The notes below the pieces were generated by a model. That model was not told the origin of the DNA, ran no database searches, and saw only the letters and a program-made list of their open reading frames with translations. A program made the translations under genes and the position numbers. From Terfezia claveryi (taxonomy: Eukaryota > Ascomycota > Pezizomycetes > Pezizales > Pezizaceae): a DNA stretch of 20,449 bases. Where the stretch lies: positions 1-20,449 of the forward strand of contig WHUX01000533.1 of the NCBI GenBank assembly GCA_015179025.1, read 5' to 3'. Positions within the stretch are counted from its first letter, which is position 1; each line of letters begins with the position of its first letter. This document shows positions 1 through 7,896 of the stretch, in pieces.

Positions 1-944
1 ATGTCCAACCAGACTAGCCTGGTTGGCAACCTAGTTGTGACCATACGATGAAAGTTCATAATGTGGGGCTAGTCTGGTCTGTAACGTGAGGCTTGGCACT
101 AATGTGGAACTGCATATGTGGCGTGCTAACCAATACTATGTGGTAGTCTGGTTGGCAACTATGTGGCCAGCTCGTACCATGTAGGCAACTAGCCTACCAT
201 GTAAGTATGCAACCAGACTAATAGCTATGTACCTATTAACCAGAGACTATTCCACCACGTCCATTCCAATACCATTCCCTAACCAAACTAGTCTATTTCT
301 TTCTTACGTTCACTGTCCCTGTCCCCGACTAGTCTGGTTGCACAACCACCTCCTGTGGTCCCTGACGTCAAGGGCCAAGCGTATAGGTTAAACTATATCA
401 AGCAATTGCCTATGATATCCATTGTGCCATTCATGGTCAACGGTATCGGTCAACTTAGTCTGGTTTGACAAAATAGCCGTTAGGGTGACCTCAAGGTCCA
501 ATCACATGTGGCTAGAGGTATAACTTAGACCAAATAAAGTAATCCCCGATAATGTCCATTCCCCAACCAGGCTAGTTCTGACCAGTTTTATGTTCCCTTT
601 ATTATATTCGCTCTGTTATATGATTAAACTTTGGCTATAATCCTACGTATATTGAAGCTCTTTGGTAGGTCCAACTCGTAAACGAAATGGTGGCCATGGT
701 CAAGTCCGTATCCTATTTATGACGGTACTATCTTCCCCCTTCATAGTCTCTGAACATTCCTTAAGTTATTGAATAGCCATAACAATCCACTGTCATACCA
801 TATTTGAGATATCGTAACAGAAGTTTACCAATGGCAAATACAAAGTCCATTTAGTTCTCTATTCTATTGTAAGCAGACTCAGAGGGGCTGTGTACCCACT
901 CCCACTAACGATCTACCCAGTCCACCTAGCTAGCACTGTACGAA
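1..944. other. non-coding region with dispersed CTAGTCTGGTT motif
   Basis: No convincing ORF is visible. A degenerate motif recurs in both orientations: AACCAGACTAG at 7-17, CTAGTCTGGT at 69-78, TAGTCTGGTTGG at 144-155, AACCAGACTA at 211-220, AACCAAACTAGTCT at 281-294, ACTAGTCTGGTTG at 328-340, TTAGTCTGGTTT near 455-466 and AACCAGGCTAGT at 564-575. At 5-26 two copies form a perfect 8 bp inverted repeat (CCAACCAG / CTGGTTGG). The function is unknown; it may be remains of a repeat family. Nothing else was recognised from 600 to 944. Confidence 0.5.
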
Positions 945-1319
945 ATGCCCCCAAAAAGGAAACAACCAAATGCTAATGAAGAGTCGGAGGATGATAATCA
1001 TGTAACACGGTCCAACCATGCACATGCAAAACTGGTAAGATTCTTCGAGGAAGATGTTCCAGAAAACCTGTATGGGCTCTGGAGGCGAGATGTTGCTCAC
1101 ATAATGAAACAAAGTGGTATCTACGGACCCCAAAGGGCTGGTACGGATACATGGACTACCTTTCTCAAACATGCTGAGCTCTCCCAACAATGGGCTCTAT
1201 TGGTCAAATCAACTACCCTTGCAAGCCTACTAGTGAGTAGCCACTGTCTAGTGCACACCCCTGCAAAAACCCCTGCAACAGCGTCTCCAGCCACAACTCA
1301 TGATATATCAGGAGCCTAG
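945..1319 (+). CDS. hypothetical protein, probable 5' exon, interrupted by a transposon
   Basis: An ATG ORF of 124 codons. It opens with a basic PPKRK stretch (possible nuclear localisation signal), followed by an acidic stretch and then a protein-like segment with aromatic and charged residues (KLVRFFEEDVPENLYGLWRR) to about residue 90. I do not recognise the family. The last ~35 codons (from about 1214) lie inside the left arm of the TA-flanked inverted-repeat element, so the natural C-terminus is probably not seen. Removing that element together with one TA gives a stop two codons past the insertion point, so the exon either ended there or was joined to a later exon by splicing. It could also be an unexpressed fragment of another mobile element. 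Confidence 0.3.
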   Translation: MPPKRKQPNANEESEDDNHVTRSNHAHAKLVRFFEEDVPENLYGLWRRDVAHIMKQSGIYGPQRAGTDTWTTFLKHAELSQQWALLVKSTTLASLLVSSHCLVHTPAKTPATASPATTHDISGA

Positions 1320-1760
1320 TGATTCTGGCTAAATACATATCTATAGAAACGAGTACGCTCTACAATATGGTTATGCTCACATCCCACCAAAATCAAGTGA
1401 AGACCCAATATCCCCCCCTTTCAATATAGCCTCCTCGAAGACCTACCCCCACCCTCTCAACCACCCGTATAGGCCAGGTACCCAGCGGGTGAGCTAATGA
1501 CGACTAGAAGGTCATTTCCTGGTATCTATATTCATGTCAAAACAGCCTCTAGGGCAGCAGCCTTAAATATGATGGAATGGTATGCAATTAAAAAAAACCC
1601 AAAACGAGCTATTTTAAGAATTTACTAAATTTGCTCTATCTATACTATCCTGGACCCTAGCCTTTCCCCCTTCTATAACCACCACTCCGCAGCATTCTCA
1701 ATTACTACAGACAGGCCTCCAATAGCTCTAAAAGCTCCAATACCCCCTCTTTGGCCTTCA
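1216..1760 (+). repeat. left arm of large imperfect inverted repeat
   Basis: Pairs with 3300-3856 in reverse complement. By eye the best part (1351-1563 against 3487-3730) is near 88-90% identical and most differences are C/T or G/A. Inside about 1570 the identity falls, although blocks such as TCTAAAAGCTCCAATA near 1727-1742 still match. No ORF is conserved between the arms. Confidence 0.75.
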
Positions 1761-1958
1761 TGGGTCACTTGTAATTGGGGGGTTTCTGAGGTTGTTGCAA
1801 CCCCCTCATTTCAACTATTTGTTCCCCATCATCGATATTGCCCAATATCTAAGTACCCACCAGTAGGCGAGCATAGTCTGATTAATTGAGCATTAGTCTA
1901 ACATTAGCCTGGTATGCCTGACCTACTATCTAGCTAGTATCCACTATAGCGTCCTTGT

Positions 1959-2030
1959 TCCAACTGGACTATATAAGCAGCGCCTAATCTAGCGTCCAAC
2001 TAGACTATATAAGCAGCGCCCAATCTAGCG
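1959..2030 (+). promoter_or_regulatory. tandem 36-bp repeat carrying two TATA boxes
   Basis: Two adjacent 36 bp units (1959-1994 and 1995-2030) are identical at 34 of 36 positions. Each contains GACTATATAAGCAGCGCC, a strong TATA-box-like core. Related shorter units (TCCAACCTAG, TGTCCAGCCTAG) follow to about 2055. It sits in the middle of the inverted-repeat element and could be a duplicated promoter core of that element or of an older LTR. No gene follows directly. Confidence 0.45.
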
Positions 2031-2397
2031 TCCAACCTAGTGTCCAGCCTAGTGCCAACCTATATAGCACTCAACTAGGCATTTAACTCAGTGCTCTACC
2101 AACTGTTCTACATTGGTATTGGTAATGCTTGGGTGGGTTGCAAAAATGCCTCGAGAAAGGTGATAAAAGCGGCTATTGTAGCCCAGAATTAGGGAGGGGG
2201 GTATTGGAGTTCCAGAGCTACTAGTATTAGAGACCCCTATGAGGGTGCTAAAGCTCTGGAGGAGAGTTCGGATCAGGCGGATCTAGGAATGAGACTAGAT
2301 CTAGAAGGGCATAAATAAGGTGTATTTGGTTAATTGGATAATAGCTCTTGGAATTGCTTATTTGGGAGATTAGTACCCCGAATTGAGGCTAGGCCTG

Positions 2398-2556
2398 GGC
2401 ACGAGCCGGCTCGAGCCGAGCCTGGGGGGTAGGCTCGAGCCGACTCGTAGTTTTACAAAGGAGCTCGAGCTGGCTCGAGCTTTACGAAAGGAGGCTCGAG
2501 CTGACTCGAGCTGCCAAGACTCGAGCCGGCTCGTATACGGGCTCGAGCCGGCTCGC
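2398..2556 (+). repeat. left subterminal CTCGAGC array of the hAT element
   Basis: About a dozen copies of a GAGCCGGCTCGAGC-like motif, many self-complementary around CTCGAG. Subterminal repeats of this sort are commonly transposase binding sites in hAT elements; that role is inferred here. Confidence 0.75.
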
Positions 2557-3028
2557 GAGAATTGCAAGAGTAAATAGATAACTGCGTACGCTACATATCT
2601 GTATCGGTCATGGAAAAAATCAAAGACGCAGAAATATGGAAGATACAGATATAAACAGACATGGAAATGGACAGAATCAATTTCAACCTTTATCGTCCAC
2701 CTAAAGTCGGCTGCGATATCGGACGATACATGGGACTACAATATTGTCGTAACCGAGCAAATGGTAGGTTTCAACCATAGCGAGATATAGCGGTGATTTC
2801 ATCAATTTGTGCAGTTTCCTCCTCTTGTGTTGGTATGCGTGTTTGGTTATGTCAGAAATGGAGCGATTATAGTTGTAAATTTTGAAGGGAGGAAATGAAC
2901 TTCAGAACTGCCGGAGGAGGTTGTATTATTGAGAAAAAAAAAAAAGAGGAAAAGGTGGAACTGCAACGCATTTTGAAGATTTCCACTCACCGGGTACCTT
3001 CAGTATTTCGCGGTTACAACGACCTCCG

Positions 3029-3157
3029 GGCTCGAGCCTGGGCTGGAGCTTGTGTGACCTTGGACTCGAGCCGGCTCGAGCCTGTGTAACCTTGGGCTCG
3101 AGCCGGCTCGGGCTCGTGGCTCGAGCTTTTGGCTCGAGCCGGCTCGGCTCGTGCCCA
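3029..3157 (-). repeat. right subterminal CTCGAGC array of the hAT element
   Basis: Mirror of the left array: repeated GGCTCGAGCCGGCTCG motifs up to the right terminal repeat. A short internal duplication of the type CTTGGGCTCGAGCCGGCTCG recurs at about 3060 and 3092. Confidence 0.75.
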
Positions 3158-3299
3158 GGCGTAATTGAGGCCTTCCATTGTTACCATTTTGCACGCTCCA
3201 CCTTCAGTACGTAGATGCTAGGCATAGGTCTCCTAGTTATTATAGGCCTATTTGTGCAATATTTGGTGTATAGGTAGAGGGAGTAGCTATTAGGAGGAT

Positions 3300-3856
3300 A
3301 GTTCTTGAAGGGAGGCAGTATTGGAGCTATTGGAGCTTTTAGAGTGATTGGGGACTTCTCCGTAGTGATTAAGAATGCTGTAGAGGGGCAGGTTGCAGAA
3401 GGGAAAGGTAGAGAGTTCAGACTAGCATATATAAAGTAAGTTAGTTAATTCTGAAAATAGTTTATTTTGGAGTGCTGTTGTAGATTGTATAAATTTTGGT
3501 CATATTGGCGGCTGCTGCCCTAGAGGCTGTTATGACATGAATATAGATACCAGAAAATGGCCTTCTAGTCGTCATAGGCTTACCCGCTGAGTACCTGGCC
3601 TATACGAGTAGTTGAGAGGGTGGGGGTGGGTCTTCGGGAAGGTCATGTTGGAAAGGGGAATATTGGGTCTTCAGTTGATCTTGGTGGGATGTGAGCGTAA
3701 CCATGTTGTAGAGCGTACTCATTTTCATAGATATGTATTTAGTCAGAATCACTATGCTCATGATATCTCACGAGTTGTGGCTGGAGACGCTGTTGCAGGA
3801 GGGTTTTGCAGGGGTGTGCACTAGACGGTGGCTGCTCACTAGTAGCCTTGCAAGGG
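3300..3856 (-). repeat. right arm of large imperfect inverted repeat
   Basis: Reverse complement of 1216-1760. It ends CTTGCAAGGG next to TA (3857-3858). ORFs on the plus strand of this arm have no counterpart in the left arm and are not supported. Confidence 0.75.
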
Positions 3857-3895
3857 TACCTAACCAATAAGTCTATTAGCTAGGCGGTCAATATC

Positions 3896-4602
3896 TTGGC
3901 TCAAGATATTACTAAGAAAGTGCATAGTGGGGCTGTTGTTAGGGATAAGGTAGTGAAAGCTGCACAAGAGGCACATGCAGCAAAATATCCAGATGATCCG
4001 AGCCCCCCAACACTTGGACAGCTACTGCCGCCCCTTCCTACAGCACCGATGGACACTAACACCATGATATTGGATACTTCGTCTGGCAACCCTCAACCTA
4101 AGGGAATTAGGACACAAGAGACCATTAAAGGTCTACAACGAAAGGGTATGAAAGGTAAGCAGGAAGATGACCGGGATGAGGATGAGGATGAGGACGAGAA
4201 AGCGGATGCAGAGGAACTGAGACAGACATTGAGGGGGCCTAAGTATATCGTGGGGGCGAGTAAGGGTATGGGATATGCAAAACCGGTGTTGAAGGGGGAT
4301 AAAGGGATAGTGGGGGTAGGTACTAAGCGGATTGTGAGACCTCAAGGGATACGAACATCCAAGAAGGTTGTGAACGTTGGAGAAGACAATGAGGAGGAGG
4401 AGGAGGAAGAGGAGGCACCCAAAAATATCAAGACCAGAAGCGGGACCAGCAGTGTAGGGCGAGGTAAGGGGATTGTCAGTGTTACGACTCAGGTAAGAGA
4501 CCAACCCTCCACCGGGATAACCAATACCCTACTACATTGCTGACTGTGATGGCCTGATCACCCATACAGATGCGGGTAGTGCGTCGGGAATGCAGACGTT
4601 AA
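3896..4602 (+). CDS. hypothetical acidic protein, 3' exons; putative intron 4493-4569
   Basis: The open frame runs from 3884 (after an in-frame TAG) with no ATG near its beginning, so a 5' exon is probably missing; 3896 is a TTG used only as a marker. The product is hydrophilic, with a proline-rich part (about residues 34-50), a DED-rich run (about 83-95), basic G/K-rich stretches and an E-run (about 165-176); it looks largely disordered. A likely fungal intron begins GTAAGA at 4493, has CTGAC near 4540 and ends ATACAG at 4569. Splicing keeps phase and adds ten codons to a TAA at 4600-4602. Unspliced, the frame ends at 4543. I do not recognise the family. It may be the downstream part of the gene started at 945. 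Confidence 0.4.
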
Positions 4603-4733
4603 AGGGATTGGGTAAAGGAAGTGTATGTTCTCTGATATTGGATCTCATGCATATATTCTCTTCAGTGTATTTCTGTGATGTTCTAATATATGATATTCCT
4701 ATGTTGTTATTCGTTGTATTCAAGCTTATCTCC

Positions 4734-5101
4734 TGTAAGACAGCCTGACTGTAAAGCGTTGTAGTTCGGGCTGCCTAATCAATGTATGTCAGCCTGCAGA
4801 GTTCCTAAACAGGAAGCGTCTTCCTGTTTTAGGCAACCACCTAACGTCAGTGCTACTAAGCCATTATTGGAAGTGTCGTCAGATCTGATAATGGGTTATC
4901 AGATCAACGCTTCTATATAAGCTACCGCTTTTACATAGTTAATACCATAAGACCCAAGTGGTGTTCTAAGTCTCATATAGCTTTACTCTTATCGAGTTCG
5001 CATTACACCCGAGTTATAGCTACGTTTATACTTTACTCCGCTACTATCTATCTTTTCCCCGAAAAGTATTCTCATAGTTACAGCTCACCTGTAACATTAC
5101 A
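4734..5101 (+). repeat. candidate 5' LTR of the outer element
   Basis: Begins TGTAAGACAGCC and can end at ATTACA (TG...CA), giving 368 bp; the inner element's LTR also ends TTACA. It contains two upstream hairpins and a TATA box. The end is uncertain because there is no 3' LTR for comparison and no clear tRNA-complementary TGG follows; another CA end a few tens of bases downstream is possible. Confidence 0.5.
4804..4920 (+). promoter_or_regulatory. outer LTR promoter: two hairpins and TATA box
   Basis: Hairpin 1: CCTAAACAGGAAG (4804-4816) pairs with CTTCCTGTTTTAGG (4820-4833) with one bulged T. Hairpin 2: GATCTGATAA (4882-4891) pairs perfectly with TTATCAGATC (4896-4905) around TGGG. TATATAA follows at 4914-4920. 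This fits a U3 promoter. The hairpins may be binding sites for dyad-recognising regulators. Confidence 0.5.
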
Positions 5102-5154
5102 CCGCTTGTCTATACACCTCTATAGACACCAACACCCTACAATTCCCTACAACT

Positions 5155-6894
5155 ATGTCGATGTTGAGAGGATTACTTGGTGAAGCCTCTGATGAGCCTA
5201 TGGCTGACACTGACAATGATAGTGTTGTCCAGGCCCAGCAACGAGCTGAACAATTCATCGAGCAATACTATGCTCCCTCTTCTCAGATTCCACAATTTCA
5301 GGAACGCTAGGGCACCCCCCGTCAACAAATAGGACTCGGATCAATGTCCTCCTCCTCTCCTGAACCTATTATACGATCAGTTGCCCCATCAGTAGCTCCA
5401 TCTAATAATCCAGGACCCTCCACTAAGGGCAAGCGACCAGTAGCTCGCCACCAGACCCCCGTTGATCCTGGATATGCCGCCATGAAGGCACAAGTTCAGC
5501 GTTTAGAGGCAGAAAAGCAAGCTGCACTCGCACAGGTACAACAGCTACAACAGACACAGACAGCACATACCGAGTTCATTCAGCGAAGTGCAGCAGATAT
5601 CCAGAATACAGCTAATACTGCTGCCAACAAACATGCACAACTATCGAATGATACGCAAAGTGCACTCACACAAATCCAGAATCTTATTATTTCTGGACAA
5701 ACAAACCAGACAAAAGAATTCCAGACAATCCACCACAACCTCCGATATCTCAAGAGACAAGCTGACTTCTATAATGATCAATACCAGCAACGATTTGCTA
5801 GTATCGAAGGACAAATCAGTAATATGAAAGAACAATTCACTAACTTTCAAGACCGACTTGAAAGGGTAGAACGTCGGGTACAGGCTCCTCAGCCTATACA
5901 CCCCCCAGCAAATACAGCACAAAGACTCGAGCAAGCAGCAGGAGGTATACCACCACCTCCTCCACCACCAGTCGAACAAAGACAACCCAGAGATCCCACT
6001 CCTCCACTTCCACCTCCAGTAGGACTAGGAATCTTTGAAGATAAGCAGATAGCAGGCAAAGCACCACCCCCGAATAAATTCAAGGGAGAACGAACGCATC
6101 TCGAAGGCTAGATCCTTCAAATGGATGATTACTTTCTCATCACTCTCACCCGAAATGAAGACCAGAAGCTAGCATATGTTGGGTTATCAATGGATGGAAA
6201 AGCATTAGATTGGTGGAAGGCTAACCGAGTTAAGTATCATACTTGGAAGGAGGTTAAGGAAGCCATGGAACTATATTATGGGGACCACTACCAGGCAGAT
6301 CGAGCGTATCATGACCTAGCAGCATTAAAAAAGACTGGTTCTATCTTAGATTATCTAACGGAGGTAGATAGGCTTAACAATTATGCCAAACTATGCGAGA
6401 TGCAGGTCATCAATATTATAATCTCCAATCTTCCCCATGAGCTCCGCAAATCAATGGCTCACTATGAAAACCTTCGCACCTTCCCACATCAATGGAGACA
6501 GAAACTTATCGAGATGGATATCATCAGTACTGAATTCCAGAGCCGAAACCGCCAAACTGCCACTACCCCATCAATAACTAGGAAGCGCCCCTTAGATATA
6601 GGAACACAACTCCGAGGAACAGCTCCTACCTCCTACAATAATACTCGCATTCCCTCTCCAATATATAAAAGTAAAATATAGGAAGGACGATGTGTGAAAT
6701 GTGGGAGAACCGATTATAAGGCAAAAGAGTGTACATATGGGAAGCATGCTTCTGAACCTTATTCCTATAAACCAAAAACTACCACCAGTACAAGCCAGGC
6801 GCTTGTACCAGCCAACAAGAAAGCTCGAACAGATAAAGGACAACTTCGGATTACAGAGCTTGGTTCCGAAGGAGAAGAGTTGGGAAACGAGTAA
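5155..6894 (+). pseudogene. gag: outer Gag (capsid/nucleocapsid), broken
   Basis: The reading frame starts at ATG 5155, just after the LTR leader, and ends at TAA 6892-6894. Three stops interrupt it: TAG 5308-5310, TAG 6109-6111 and TAG 6679-6681. The middle has a glutamine-rich coiled-coil-like stretch (about 5480-5890) and a proline-rich linker (about 5945-6030). A retrotransposon Gag capsid region follows (about 6060-6500; it includes ALDWWKAN). At the end is a zinc knuckle C-X2-C-X4-Y-X4-C (Cys codons 6691, 6700, 6730; Tyr codon 6715), where the family has His. Two stops fit CAG to TAG and one fits TGG to TAG. Confidence 0.85.
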
Positions 6895-6926
6895 GGAGTA
6901 CATCACCTACCATCAGACGTACTCCT
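6882..6926 (+). promoter_or_regulatory. programmed -1 frameshift signal between outer gag and pol
   Basis: GGGAAAC at 6882-6888 lies in the gag phase as G_GGA_AAC, the canonical X_XXY_YYZ slippery heptamer. After a 5 nt spacer (6889-6893) AGGAGTAC (6894-6901) pairs perfectly with GTACTCCT (6919-6926) across a 17 nt loop. The gag stop at 6892 follows the slip site. A -1 shift continues at codon 6888 straight into the protease frame, which has no ATG of its own before the catalytic motif. Confidence 0.8.
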
Positions 6927-7353
6927 AGACATTCACCTTTCCTGACGGTCCGGATTTTTATTGCTGGGGAAGAAGTTGAAGCAGTGGTAGACTGTGGAGC
7001 TAGTGCTCCAGTTGTTGGGAAAAGATTAGCAGTTAAGTTGGGAATTTGGAAAAGAGCCAGGGAAGTTAAGGTTAGGCAGGGAGATGGATCTCGAATTTCT
7101 GGAGGAAAATATGTGGTTAATACTAAGTTTGATATGTTGGATTCCTCTTCTCGTTTTTTGGGTAAGTTCAAGATGGATGCCGAAATTTTGGATATTGGGA
7201 AGAAGGATGTTATCTTGGGCTTGTCTTGGTTGGAAGAAAATGGATTTTCGGTGGATACTTAGGACAGGTGCCTGAGACAGGTCTCTACAGGTTTGATTAT
7301 CCTGTGTTCCGTTAGATGGATTCCTACTATTTCTGTTCTTGAAGTTGAAGAGC
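6888..7353 (+). pseudogene. pol: outer Pol, N-terminal part (aspartic protease)
   Basis: Pol frame (-1 relative to gag) from the slip site. It carries the retroviral-type aspartic protease motif V-D-C-G-A-S with the catalytic Asp codon at 6990-6992, and a downstream ILGLSWL segment (about 7212-7233) matching the protease's second conserved hydrophobic-Gly block. A TAG at 7260-7262 interrupts the frame and fits CAG to TAG. Coding similarity continues to 7353, where the inner element begins after AGAGC. The protein continues at 13667. Confidence 0.82.
7349..7353 (+). repeat. target-site duplication AGAGC (left copy)
   Basis: AGAGC immediately before the inner 5' LTR is identical to 13662-13666 immediately after the 3' LTR. 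A 5 bp duplication is usual for Ty3/gypsy integrase. Confidence 0.93.
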
Positions 7354-7406
7354 TGTCACAACTGACCCTTCCCAGCCTAGTCTGACCTCGTTGTTGTTAT
7401 CTCGGC

Positions 7407-7479
7407 TCCCGAGATAAGGGGTCTCGGGAACCTTATTCCTTCCGATGGCCTTGGCTAGGAAGGAAGCCTGTATATATAG
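7407..7479 (+). promoter_or_regulatory. inner LTR promoter: hairpin and TATA box
   Basis: TCCCGAGA (7407-7414) pairs perfectly with TCTCGGGA (7422-7429). TATATATAG follows at 7471-7479. The same elements occur in the 3' LTR (TATA at 13272-13280). A further dyad TTGGAT-CCCT-ATCCAA (7501-7516) sits where transcription would start. This is the likely U3 promoter. Confidence 0.6.
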
Positions 7480-7721
7480 CTTGCTCTCTCCACCCTCTCA
7501 TTGGATCCCTATCCAACATCTTGTATACCCAATACAGGACCTTGCTTCCCCCAGCGCTTGTGCACCTCCCTTGTGCACATCCTTGCCTCGAACCTACAAC
7601 TCTGCAGTACAGCTGCCTCCCTTGACACACGCGGCAACTGCCTCCGCGTGTCTCGTGTCCCTTGCCCTCTGCCTCTCTTGCCTCTTGCCCTTGCCCCCCC
7701 CGTCTCAGTCTTCCCCTAGTC

Positions 7722-7795
7722 ACACACGTAGCGTTCCTACGTGTGTCTTACCCTAGCCTTTCCCCAGATCACACACGTAGCGCTTCTACGTGTGC
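7722..7795 (+). repeat. two consecutive hairpins in the LTR
   Basis: ACACACGTAG (7722-7731) pairs with CTACGTGTGT (7737-7746) around CGTTC. A second copy, CACACGTAG (7772-7780), pairs with CTACGTGTG (7786-7794) around CGCTT. The pair is conserved in the 3' LTR. It could be regulator sites or RNA structure in the R/U5 leader. Confidence 0.7.
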
Positions 7796-7896
7796 GATTG
7801 CCCCTTGCCACTTCCCCGGCGTACTCCTTGGTCGCCTTGTCCCCCAGAGCCCTCGTTACACTACGTTGGATCTTTTGGACCAACTGGTACGCAGTC

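Larger units (their letters stand above)
2390..3163. mobile_element. non-autonomous hAT-type element (MITE-like)
   Basis: The 774 bp element begins TAGGCCTGGGCACGAGCCG and its other end, read on the minus strand, begins TACGCCTGGGCACGAGCCG: 18 of 19 bases match. It is flanked by a perfect 8 bp direct repeat ATTGAGGC (2382-2389 and 3164-3171), the target-site size of the hAT superfamily. Subterminal arrays of GGCTCGAGCC-type motifs lie at both ends. The middle (about 2580-3020) has no credible coding sequence; short ORFs there are accidental. It must depend on a hAT transposase supplied elsewhere. It sits inside the TA-flanked inverted-repeat element and so arrived later. Confidence 0.88.
1216..3856. 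mobile_element. long inverted-repeat DNA element flanked by TA (Tc1/mariner-like by target site)
   Basis: The termini are inverted copies. The left end reads CCCTTGCAAGCCTACTAGTG and the right end, on the minus strand, reads CCCTTGCAAGGCTACTAGTG. Similarity continues inwards for roughly 550 bp and breaks down immediately outside a TA dinucleotide at each end (1214-1215, 3857-3858). A TA duplication and direct repeats near the ends (CCCCTGCAA twice within 1256-1280) are typical of Tc1/mariner/pogo-type elements. No transposase ORF is visible, so the copy is non-autonomous or a foldback-like derivative. A 774 bp hAT element plus its 8 bp duplication sits inside; without it the element would be about 1.86 kb. 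The class assignment is inferred from the TA flanks alone. Confidence 0.55.
7354..7860 (+). repeat. 5' LTR of the inner element
   Basis: TGTCACAAC...CGTTACA, 507 bp and collinear without gaps with 13155-13661. I count 14 differences (about 97.2% identity), of which 11 are transitions. Short ORFs that run through it and recur in the 3' LTR are not genes. The primer-binding site was not settled: the nearest TGG is at 7867, six bases after the LTR. Confidence 0.95.

Noticed and set aside
2370..3194. 64-65 codon ORFs in the hAT element
   Set aside because: Arg/Ser/Leu-rich products of CTCGAGC repeats crossing the element borders on both strands.
3612..3824. 70-codon ORF in the right inverted arm
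   Set aside because: No equivalent frame is conserved in the homologous left arm.
4133..4504. Minus-strand ORF of 123 codons opposite the acidic hypothetical gene
   Set aside because: Shadow of the D/E-rich plus-strand frame; low-complexity Leu/Ile/Phe product.
7865..7881. Primer-binding site or self-priming site of the inner element
   Set aside because: TGG at 7867 is six bases from the LTR, and a possible self-priming match (GTTGGAT with ATCCAAC at 7511-7517) is only 7 nt. Neither is strong enough to annotate.
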